Part shown: piece by piece, positions 1-5,321 of the stretch
Layout: the number at the start of each line of letters is the position of its first letter
Position numbering within the stretch: position 1 is the first letter of the stretch
Source: Klebsiella pneumoniae
Lineage (GTDB): Bacteria; Bacteroidota; Bacteroidia; Flavobacteriales; Flavobacteriaceae
NCBI GenBank assembly: GCA_943325355.2
Contig: CALPPA020000149.1
Coordinates: 1 to 5,321, forward strand
Direction of reading: 5' to 3'
Length of the DNA stretch: 5,321 nt
Made by a program: the position numbers and the translations under genes
The notes under the pieces: generated by a model
The model's database searches: none
Seen by the model: only the letters and a program-made list of their open reading frames with translations
What the model was told of the DNA's origin: nothing

Positions 1-19
1 CAGGGCTAAAAAACCCAAT

Positions 20-721
20 ATGATCAACAAAAAAGTTAACAACGTTCAAGACGCACTCCAAGGAATCGAAAACGGAATGACCTTAATGCTAGGCGGTTTT
101 GGATTGTGCGGCATTCCCGAAAACTCTATTGCCGAATTGGTCAAAAAAGAAACAAACAATCTTACTTGTATATCCAACAACGCCGGAGTCGATGATTTTG
201 GTCTTGGATTGCTTTTACAAAAACACCAAATCAAAAAAATGATTTCTTCTTACGTGGGAGAAAATGCCGAATTCGAACGCCAAATGCTTTCAGGCGAACT
301 CGAAGTAGAACTCATTCCACAAGGAACTCTAGCCGAAAGATGTCGTGCAGCCCAAACTGGAATTCCCGCATTTTTCACGCCAGCAGGTTTCGGAACCGAA
401 GTCGCCATTGGCAAAGAGACCCGAGAATTCAACGGAAAAATGCACGTGATGGAATTGGCTTTCAAAGCTGATTTTGCCATTGTAAAAGCTTGGAAAGGCG
501 ACACAGTAGGAAACCTCATCTTCAAAGGAACCGCACGAAATTTCAATCCGTGTATGGCTGGAGCAGGAAAAATCACCATTGCCGAAGTCGAAGAATTAGT
601 CGAAGCCGGAACACTCGACCCCAACCAAATTCACACTCCCGGAATCTTCGTGCAACGTATTTTTCAAGGCGAGAAATATGAAAAAAGGATTGAGCAACGT
701 ACCACCAGAAAAAGAAACTAA
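20..721 (+). CDS. scoA: 3-oxoacid CoA-transferase, subunit A
   Basis: Alpha subunit of succinyl-CoA:3-ketoacid CoA-transferase, a cytoplasmic enzyme that works with subunit B to exchange CoA between succinyl-CoA and acetoacetate. The 233-residue product has the usual family length and follows the Bacillus subtilis ScoA pattern along its whole length. Visible blocks are the glycine-rich [10 protein letters not shown] (residues 25-34), [15 protein letters not shown] (52-66), [20 protein letters not shown] (78-97), PQGTLAER (100-107) and [14 protein letters not shown] (164-177). The catalytic glutamate lies in subunit B, so this chain supplies the other half of the active site. ATG at 20 is chosen because the conserved part begins soon after it. 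There is no Shine-Dalgarno sequence, as is usual in Bacteroidota. A stop triplet at 7-9 may end a preceding gene, but too little upstream sequence is present to tell. AtoD-type acetate/butyrate transferases are the alternative; the ScoA-like wording of the motifs favours the succinyl-CoA enzyme. Confidence 0.95.
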   Translation: MINKKVNNVQDALQGIENGMTLMLGGFGLCGIPENSIAELVKKETNNLTCISNNAGVDDFGLGLLLQKHQIKKMISSYVGENAEFERQMLSGELEVELIPQGTLAERCRAAQTGIPAFFTPAGFGTEVAIGKETREFNGKMHVMELAFKADFAIVKAWKGDTVGNLIFKGTARNFNPCMAGAGKITIAEVEELVEAGTLDPNQIHTPGIFVQRIFQGEKYEKRIEQRTTRKRN

Positions 722-723
722 TT

Positions 724-1383
724 ATGGCACTTGGTAAAGATGACATAGCAAAAAGAATAGCCCAAGAAGTCAAAGACAAATACTTTGTAAACCTTGGAAT
801 TGGTATTCCAACCTTGGTGGCAAACTACATACCAAAAGGAATTGACGTCGAATTTCAAAGTGAAAACGGCGTTCTCGGAATGGGACCTTTCCCTTTTGAA
901 GGCGAAGAAGATGCTGATTTAATTAATGCGGGAAAACAAACTATTACCACTTTAGAAGGCGCTTCTTTCTTTGATTCGGCAATGAGTTTCGGAATGATTC
1001 GTGGGCAACACGTCGATTTGACCATTCTTGGAGCAATGGAAGTTGCCGAAAACGGTGATATTGCCAATTGGAAAATCCCCGGAAAAATGGTCAAAGGAAT
1101 GGGCGGAGCTATGGATTTAGTAGCTTCGGCAGAGAATATTATCGTAGCAATGATGCACGTCAACAAAGCGGGAGAAAGCAAAATTCTCAAAAAATGTACT
1201 TTGCCCTTAACAGGCGTTGGCTGCGTAAAAAAAGTCGTAACCGAATTAGCAGTTATGGAAATAACTCCAAAAGGGTTTAAGCTATTGGAACGAGCTCCAG
1301 GCGTTTCAGTAGCACACATCATCGCTTCCACAGAAGCTAATTTAATCATCGAAGGAGAAATTCCAGAAATGGTAATTGATTAG
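724..1383 (+). CDS. scoB: 3-oxoacid CoA-transferase, subunit B
   Basis: Beta subunit of the same CoA-transferase. The 219-residue chain carries the catalytic motif QSENGVLG (residues 45-52). Glu47 corresponds to the glutamate that forms the covalent glutamyl-CoA thioester in the family (the SENG motif of pig heart SCOT). Other family blocks are VNLGIGIPTLVAN (22-34), EDADLINAGK (62-71), MIRGQHVDLTILGAMEV (91-107) and GKMVKGMGGAMDL (120-132). The ATG lies 2 nt after the scoA stop, so the genes are almost certainly cotranscribed and translationally coupled, and the products should assemble in equal amounts. Expected role: activation of acetoacetate at the expense of succinyl-CoA, feeding ketone bodies or products of fatty-acid and amino-acid breakdown toward acetyl-CoA through a thiolase not present here. 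The reading frame is intact and ends 12 nt before the intergenic hairpin. Substrate choice is inferred from similarity to ScoB. Confidence 0.95.
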   Translation: MALGKDDIAKRIAQEVKDKYFVNLGIGIPTLVANYIPKGIDVEFQSENGVLGMGPFPFEGEEDADLINAGKQTITTLEGASFFDSAMSFGMIRGQHVDLTILGAMEVAENGDIANWKIPGKMVKGMGGAMDLVASAENIIVAMMHVNKAGESKILKKCTLPLTGVGCVKKVVTELAVMEITPKGFKLLERAPGVSVAHIIASTEANLIIEGEIPEMVID

Positions 1384-1388
1384 ACTAT

Positions 1389-1447
1389 AAAAAGATAGCC
1401 ACAGATTCAAAGATTTTAAAAAATTAAAATCTTTGAATCTGTGGCTA
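1389..1447 (-). terminator. Probable intrinsic terminator of the fumarase gene
   Basis: Reading the minus strand, the 24-bp hairpin begins 22 nt past the fumarase stop and is followed directly by TCTTTTT (1395-1389), which fits a rho-independent terminator. On the plus strand the same hairpin lies 12 nt after the scoB stop but is followed by AAATAAAATTTT, with no immediate T run. It should therefore work better for fumarase than for scoAB, though it could block read-through from both sides. The stem is AT-rich, which weakens it per base pair, but its length compensates. Confidence 0.6.
1396..1447. repeat. Perfect 24-bp inverted repeat made of 8-bp units
   Basis: Two perfectly complementary 24-nt arms (1396-1419 and 1424-1447) flank an AAAA loop (1420-1423). 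Within the left arm, two near-identical octamers sit side by side: CACAGATT (1400-1407) and CAAAGATT (1408-1415). The right arm mirrors them as AATCTTTG (1428-1435) and AATCTGTG (1436-1443). The outer ends are TAGC and GCTA. This is longer and more ordered than a typical simple terminator. From general memory, similar short palindromes containing AGCCACAGATT recur between flavobacterial genes, so this may be one copy of a dispersed repeat family. That is inference, since only one copy is in the window. Confidence 0.85.
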
Positions 1448-1469
1448 AATAAAATTTTGCGGTTAAAAA

Positions 1470-3071
1470 CTACAAATTCTCAAAAAAATCATTTCCTTTA
1501 TCATCCGTAATAATAAAAGCAGGAAAATCTTTAACCGTGATTTTGCGTACTGCTTCCATACCTAACTCTTCAAAATCAACTACCTCAACAGAAAGGATAT
1601 TTTCTTTCGCCAAAATAGCTGCTGGTCCTCCGATAGAACCCAAATAGAATCCACCATAAGTTTTACAAGCATTCATCACGTCTTTCGTTCTATTTCCTTT
1701 GGCAAGCATAACCATACTTCCACCATTTTTTTGGAATTCCTCTACATAAACGTCCATTCTACCGGCAGTTGTTGGCCCAAAACTTCCCGAAGCCATTCCC
1801 TCTGGTGTTTTCGCAGGCCCTGCGTAATAAATTGGGTGATTTTTAAAGTATTCTGGCATTGGTTTACCCGCATCCAATAATTCTTTGATTTTGGCGTGGG
1901 CAATATCGCGAGCCACAATCAAAGTTCCGTTTAGTTTCAAACGTGTTTTGATTGGGTATTGAGATAATTTTTTAAGAATATCGGCCATTGGTTGGTTCAA
2001 ATCAATTTCGACAGCTGGTTCTAGATGTGGAGCTGTTTCTGGCAAAAACCGTTTCGGATTGACTTCTAATTGCTCCACGAAAATACCGTCTTTGGTAATT
2101 TTACCTTTTATATTTCTATCGGCTGAACACGAAACGCCCAATCCAACCGGACAAGAAGCAGCGTGACGAGGCAACCGAATTACGCGAACGTCGTGCGTGA
2201 AATATTTACCTCCAAATTGCGCTCCAATAGCACTTTGTTGACAAATTAACTGTACTCTTTTTTCCCATTCTAAATCACGGAAAGCCTGACCGGCCATATT
2301 TCCAGATGTTGGCAAATGGTCAAAATACCCTGCTGATGCTTTTTTAACCGTAGCTAAATTCGCTTCTGCAGATGTTCCTCCAATCACTAAAGCCAAGTGA
2401 TACGGTGGGCAAGCTGAAGTTCCTAAATCCATTATCTTGGCACGAATGAAAGCATCCAATGATTTCTCGTTCAACAAAGATTTCGTTTGTTGGTACAAAT
2501 AGGTTTTATTGGCAGAACCGCCGCCTTTTGCTAGAAACAAGAACTCGTAAGAAGTTCCTTTTTTGGCATAAATATCAATTTGCGCCGGTAGATTCGAACC
2601 TGAATTTTTTTCTTCAAACATACTAATCGGTACAATCTGGGAATAGCGAAGATTTCGTTCTTGATAGGTGTTAAAAATTCCTCTGGAAAGCCATTCAGCA
2701 TCATCAACTCCTGTATATACATTTTCGCCTTTTTTGGCCATTACAATCGCCGTTCCTGTGTCTTGGCAGGAAGGCAATTCTCCATCAACTGCCACGACTG
2801 CATTTTGTAATAGATTATAAGCCACAAAACGGTCGTTATCGGTTGCTTCTGGGTCATCAAGAATGGCTTTTAGTTTTTCTAAATGTGCGGTTCGCAACAT
2901 AAAAGAAACGTCTTTCAACGCTTCTTGAGCCAACAATTCCAAGCCTTTTGGGTCAACGGTCAAGATTTCTCTGTCACCTAGTTTTTCGGTTTTTACAAAA
3001 TCGGATGTCAGTTTTTTGTATTGAGTATCGTCTTTTAAAATTGGATAAGGATCCTGGTATATAAAGTCCAT
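1470..3071 (-). CDS. fumA: Fumarate hydratase, class I ([4Fe-4S], single chain)
   Basis: Cytoplasmic TCA-cycle enzyme that reversibly hydrates fumarate to L-malate. The 533-residue chain aligns with E. coli FumA/FumB over nearly its full length. The three expected [4Fe-4S] ligands are Cys102 ([10 protein letters not shown]), Cys221 (SACPPYH) and Cys315 (VSCSADRN), at a constant 3-residue offset from E. coli Cys105, Cys224 and Cys318. Likely substrate and catalytic residues, placed by recalled alignment to the Leishmania class I enzyme, are Asp104, Arg142, His303, Arg388, Thr434, Arg438 and Lys458. The N-terminal cluster domain runs to about residue 325. The C-terminal domain contains [13 protein letters not shown] [11 protein letters not shown] (415-425) and GPTTAGRMD (432-440). 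The chain ends at [11 protein letters not shown] and lacks the short cysteine-containing tail of E. coli FumA. ATG at 3071 gives an N-terminus matching the family. Such enzymes are oxygen- and superoxide-sensitive. The gene converges on scoAB. The symbol marks family membership and does not separate FumA from FumB. Confidence 0.97.
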   Translation of the reverse strand: MDFIYQDPYPILKDDTQYKKLTSDFVKTEKLGDREILTVDPKGLELLAQEALKDVSFMLRTAHLEKLKAILDDPEATDNDRFVAYNLLQNAVVAVDGELPSCQDTGTAIVMAKKGENVYTGVDDAEWLSRGIFNTYQERNLRYSQIVPISMFEEKNSGSNLPAQIDIYAKKGTSYEFLFLAKGGGSANKTYLYQQTKSLLNEKSLDAFIRAKIMDLGTSACPPYHLALVIGGTSAEANLATVKKASAGYFDHLPTSGNMAGQAFRDLEWEKRVQLICQQSAIGAQFGGKYFTHDVRVIRLPRHAASCPVGLGVSCSADRNIKGKITKDGIFVEQLEVNPKRFLPETAPHLEPAVEIDLNQPMADILKKLSQYPIKTRLKLNGTLIVARDIAHAKIKELLDAGKPMPEYFKNHPIYYAGPAKTPEGMASGSFGPTTAGRMDVYVEEFQKNGGSMVMLAKGNRTKDVMNACKTYGGFYLGSIGGPAAILAKENILSVEVVDFEELGMEAVRKITVKDFPAFIITDDKGNDFFENL

Positions 3072-3112
3072 TTTGTACTATTTTTGAGGCGTAAAGTTAG
3101 GAAATTTGCAGT

Positions 3113-3120
3113 AAAATATA
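3113..3120 (-). promoter_or_regulatory. Possible -7 element for the fumarase gene
   Basis: Read on the minus strand, 3120-3113 is TATATTTT, a 7-of-8 match to the Bacteroidota -7 consensus TAnnTTTG, with T in place of the final G. It would give a leader of roughly 35 nt before the fumarase ATG. The only upstream TTTG (3150-3147) is about 26 nt away, further than the usual spacing, so the assignment is weak. In such AT-rich DNA a chance match is quite possible. A second candidate, TAACTTTA (3099-3092), is no better. Confidence 0.25.
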
Positions 3121-3166
3121 TCTAGAACTCTTTTAAATTATATTAACAAATGAATCGTAAAGTATT

Positions 3167-3174
3167 TATATTTG
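3167..3174 (+). promoter_or_regulatory. Probable -7 element of a Bacteroidota promoter for the transporter gene
   Basis: TATATTTG at 3167-3174 matches the Bacteroidota sigma-factor -7 consensus TAnnTTTG at every fixed position. It ends 21 nt before the ATG at 3196, implying a short leader of about 15-20 nt. At the place expected for the -33 element (about 3143-3145) there is only TTA, not TTG or TTTG, so the promoter may be modest in strength. Confidence 0.5.
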
Positions 3175-3195
3175 AAAAATTTAATGAAAAAATAA

Positions 3196-4083
3196 ATGCT
3201 CGATTTTAAAACCTCATTACTATTAAAAATAATTTCATCTGTATTTTTTCTTATTTCTGGAATAATATGGAAGAAAATCTTGATTACTGGCGAAAAAAAT
3301 TATCATTATATTTTCTATAGAGTTATTGCCACATTATTTTTCTTTTTATTGATTCAATTTTATTTTCAATATAATGACATTGACAATTTTACTATACTAA
3401 TTTCTGCTCCTACTTTCACAGATTGGATATTGTGTTTTTCTATTTGTCTTTTTAGTTTTTGGGGACTTTATTTTTATACAGAAGCGATGCAGAATGGACG
3501 ATTTAGCTTCGTTACACCTTTGATTATTATCTCTTCCGCTATTTCATTTGTAACTTCTTTAGTCATATACAATGAAGCGTTAAGCGTTTCTAAGTATGTG
3601 TCACTTCTATTGATTATTTTTGGACTATTTCTCCATCAAAAAGACAAATTAGTTGATTTTAAAGTTTCAAAAGAAGTTCTTTTAATAGTACTATTTAGTG
3701 TTTTTTGGGGAATATCTTTTGTATTTTATCTCATTCCTATTAAAAAATTTGGCGTGCTTAATTTTAGTATGATACTCGAATTATGTGTTTTTATTTCCTG
3801 TGTTGGCTTGCTTGTCTTTAAAGAAAAAAGAATGATTCCTCCAAGACTAAACAATAAAGGTATCTTGCTTTGTTTATTGATGGGGTTTCTTGTTGCCGGA
3901 GGAAGTTTGTTGAGCAATTTTACATTAACCCAATTTCCAGTGAGTTTGAATATACTTATTGGGTTGCTATTTGAACTCCTAGTTTTAGTGGTTGGACTTT
4001 ACTTTTTTAGAGAAAAACTAAACAACAAAGACTGGTCATTAATACTACTTGCTACTATAGGAGGATTTCTGCTGCTATTCTAA
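3196..4083 (+). CDS. EamA/DMT-superfamily membrane transporter, substrate unknown
   Basis: Inner-membrane protein of 295 residues, the usual length for a 10-helix drug/metabolite transporter. Hydrophobic segments fall at about residues 8-30, 38-58, 76-95, 103-124, 133-147, 160-180, 187-208, 221-243, 248-271 and 279-295, which fits two repeated five-helix EamA units (about 1-147 and 160-295). Each unit ends in the family pattern of a short loop with glutamate and then a glycine-containing last helix: YNEALSVSKYV (125-135) and FREKLNNKDW (271-280). There is no signal peptide; the first helix serves as the anchor. Members of the family export or import amino acids, purines, sugars or drugs, and nothing here narrows the substrate. 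A good TAnnTTTG promoter element lies just upstream, so the gene is probably transcribed alone. Its last 9 nt overlap the opposing gene. The sampled G+C (about 27%) is well below scoA, partly because TTT and ATT codons for hydrophobic residues are abundant. Confidence 0.85.
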   Translation: MLDFKTSLLLKIISSVFFLISGIIWKKILITGEKNYHYIFYRVIATLFFFLLIQFYFQYNDIDNFTILISAPTFTDWILCFSICLFSFWGLYFYTEAMQNGRFSFVTPLIIISSAISFVTSLVIYNEALSVSKYVSLLLIIFGLFLHQKDKLVDFKVSKEVLLIVLFSVFWGISFVFYLIPIKKFGVLNFSMILELCVFISCVGLLVFKEKRMIPPRLNNKGILLCLLMGFLVAGGSLLSNFTLTQFPVSLNILIGLLFELLVLVVGLYFFREKLNNKDWSLILLATIGGFLLLF

Positions 4084-5286
4084 AATAGTTCTCAAAGATT
4101 TATAAACCTCCAGCATCCTGTTTTTATAATTCAAGTCAAATCTGTCAGGTTTAATGTGTTTAAAGACTACAATAGCTTTTTCTTTTCGGTCTTTCTTAAT
4201 TAATGAAAAAGCATAATACACTTTAAGTTGGTTGTAATTCAATTCCGCCCAATACCCTAAAATTGGTGAATATTTTGCTGCATTTTGTTCCACAAGAGTA
4301 ATGATAGTTTCATAATCCTCAGTAAAATACAAATAATTACAAATCATAAAAATACTGCTCTCTCTGTGACCTGCGTCTTTCGCATTGGTACACTTATGTT
4401 TAAGTATTTTGGCAACTAATTTTTCGTGATTTAAACTGTTTCCAAATTGTTTGTCATTGTAAAGCTGTACTCCCAACCATCGCATTTCAAGGATATTGTT
4501 TTGTGGCGCCACAATTTTATTGTAATGTTCCCGAAACAACTCCCATTGATGGGTTTCGGCAAAATGAGTACAATGAATCAAATGATAAAAATCAGCACTA
4601 GATTTATTGTTTTGATAGCAATTCTCTAAAAGCGGCAAATAATAGTGCTGCTCGGGAACGACCAACCATTCTACAAAATAATTGATGGTATACCGCAAGT
4701 TATGATAATGACCAATGGCAATTTCACTAAGCCAATCGTGCTGTTCACACAAACTGCCTATCAAATGGATCATATGATAAATAGCATACTTATAGGATTC
4801 TTGGTATTCAAAAACAACTTGCAATTCAAATAATCTTTTGAAGAACAATTCATCTTTCTGTTGAATTTTACAAAGTATAATTTGGTTTACGGTTTCATAT
4901 AATAGCGTAGATTTTGAACTTGCATGGAGTGTATTGAACAAATCATCTAATGAAATCCTGTTTTGAATTACTTCAAACAAAATGGCTTTTTGGTATAAAA
5001 TATTTTGGTCCGAATAACTTTTTGTTAATCTCTCCCAATTAGAATAACCTACATAAATGGAGCAAGTATCCAACGTAAAAATAGAAGGAGAAGAATTACT
5101 TTTTTTAATATTTAAAAGTCTAGCGATAGTATCTATTGACAAGCGTTGATTGATTGTTGATTGAATCGCTTCTTCTAACAATTTGCAATCATTAGTAGTA
5201 ACAATAGCTCTAGAAAACTTATTTAGTATTAGTTCTCTCAAATACGCTAAATGCTCTTCTTTGGGTTCTTGAAGTAGTCTTGCCAT
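4075..5286 (-). CDS. Protein of unknown function: N-terminal helical (possibly HTH-like) module plus helical repeats
   Basis: The 403-residue product is not assigned to a named family. From ATG at 5286, residues about 10-87 form a compact module with the pattern LSIDTIARLLNIK (49-61), then PSIFTLD (67-73) and YVGYSNWERL (78-87). This resembles a module I associate with flavobacterial hypothetical proteins (S-x2-TL-x-R-x-F, PS-x2-TLD, YLGF-x-SW) and vaguely recalls a helix-turn-helix; DNA binding is not shown. The rest is rich in aromatic and charged amphipathic helices, with a TPR-like stretch near the C-terminus (about 320-395), suggesting a protein-binding solenoid. No signal peptide or membrane segment is seen, so it is probably cytoplasmic. 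An in-frame TTG at 5313 would add nine residues, and the frame stays open to the window edge. ATG at 5286 is preferred because the domain begins soon after it and the added residues (INCYYFRA) look non-coding. A TTTG-ended -7-like stretch (5318-5311) lies upstream. A regulator with a sensor or scaffold domain is possible, but unproven. Confidence 0.75.
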   Translation of the reverse strand: MARLLQEPKEEHLAYLRELILNKFSRAIVTTNDCKLLEEAIQSTINQRLSIDTIARLLNIKKSNSSPSIFTLDTCSIYVGYSNWERLTKSYSDQNILYQKAILFEVIQNRISLDDLFNTLHASSKSTLLYETVNQIILCKIQQKDELFFKRLFELQVVFEYQESYKYAIYHMIHLIGSLCEQHDWLSEIAIGHYHNLRYTINYFVEWLVVPEQHYYLPLLENCYQNNKSSADFYHLIHCTHFAETHQWELFREHYNKIVAPQNNILEMRWLGVQLYNDKQFGNSLNHEKLVAKILKHKCTNAKDAGHRESSIFMICNYLYFTEDYETIITLVEQNAAKYSPILGYWAELNYNQLKVYYAFSLIKKDRKEKAIVVFKHIKPDRFDLNYKNRMLEVYKSLRTILE

Positions 5287-5321
5287 AGCACGAAAATAAT
5301 AACAATTAATCAAATAACAAC

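Noticed and set aside
3..16. GGG...CCC pair before scoA as a terminator or regulatory hairpin
   Set aside because: Only 3 bp of stem around an 8-nt A-rich loop; far too weak, and the upstream context is missing.
250..624. Open frame of 124 codons on the minus strand opposite scoA
   Set aside because: Shadow of a conserved gene; the translation is low in information, with no motif and no promoter-like sequence of its own.
855..1349. Open frame of 164 codons on the minus strand opposite scoB
   Set aside because: It lies wholly within a well-supported conserved gene, its translation has no recognisable domain, and it is explained by codon bias on the coding strand.
1396..1447. Inverted repeat as the end of an insertion sequence or a CRISPR repeat
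   Set aside because: There is no transposase, no target-site duplication around it, and no regularly spaced further copies in the window.
20..3071. A new metabolic gene cluster linking CoA transfer and fumarate hydration
   Set aside because: Both enzymes are ordinary central-metabolism proteins with all key residues intact, and they are transcribed toward each other, so adjacency alone does not support a joint system.
3115..3144. AATATA...TATATT inverted repeat in the divergent intergenic region as an operator
   Set aside because: Six AT-only base pairs separated by 18 nt are expected by chance in DNA this AT-rich.
4075..4088. CTATT/AATAG hairpin at the convergent gene junction as a terminator
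   Set aside because: A 5-bp AT-rich stem without a T tract on either strand would not be stable enough to end transcription.

Overview
The window looks like ordinary chromosomal DNA from a member of the Bacteroidota, most probably a Flavobacterium-like species. The grounds are AT-rich DNA, no purine-rich Shine-Dalgarno sequences before the start codons, one good match to the Bacteroidota -7 promoter element (TAnnTTTG) before the transporter gene, and protein sequences that read as flavobacterial. It holds five protein genes. I saw no tRNA, rRNA, CRISPR array, insertion sequence or recognisable defence or secretion system.

Layout. Positions 20-1383 (+) hold a two-gene unit for the A and B subunits of a 3-oxoacid CoA-transferase (scoA-scoB), separated by 2 nt. 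Facing it, 1470-3071 (-) encodes a class I, iron-sulfur fumarate hydratase. The 86-nt gap between these converging genes carries a perfect 24-bp inverted repeat built from 8-bp units, probably a terminator and possibly one copy of a dispersed repeat. A 124-nt divergent promoter region (3072-3195) separates fumarase from a 10-helix EamA/DMT-type transporter at 3196-4083 (+). The transporter converges on, and overlaps by 9 nt, a gene of unknown function at 4075-5286 (-). That protein has an N-terminal module resembling small helical domains I associate with flavobacterial hypothetical proteins, followed by a long helical-repeat region.

How the genes may work together. ScoAB is expected to move CoA from succinyl-CoA to acetoacetate, giving acetoacetyl-CoA and succinate. 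Succinate dehydrogenase, not in this window, would turn the succinate into fumarate, the substrate of the fumarase. So the first three genes touch the same part of central carbon metabolism, but their opposed orientation means they are not one operon. The transporter and the 403-residue protein have no visible link to that pathway or to each other apart from the tail-to-tail overlap.

Base composition differs along the window. Hand counts of 300-nt samples give about 42% G+C in scoA (61-360), about 27% in the transporter (3241-3540) and about 36% in the last gene (4501-4800). No convincing new system was found. The points most worth a second look are the octamer-built hairpin, the unknown gene, and the low-GC transporter with its tail overlap.
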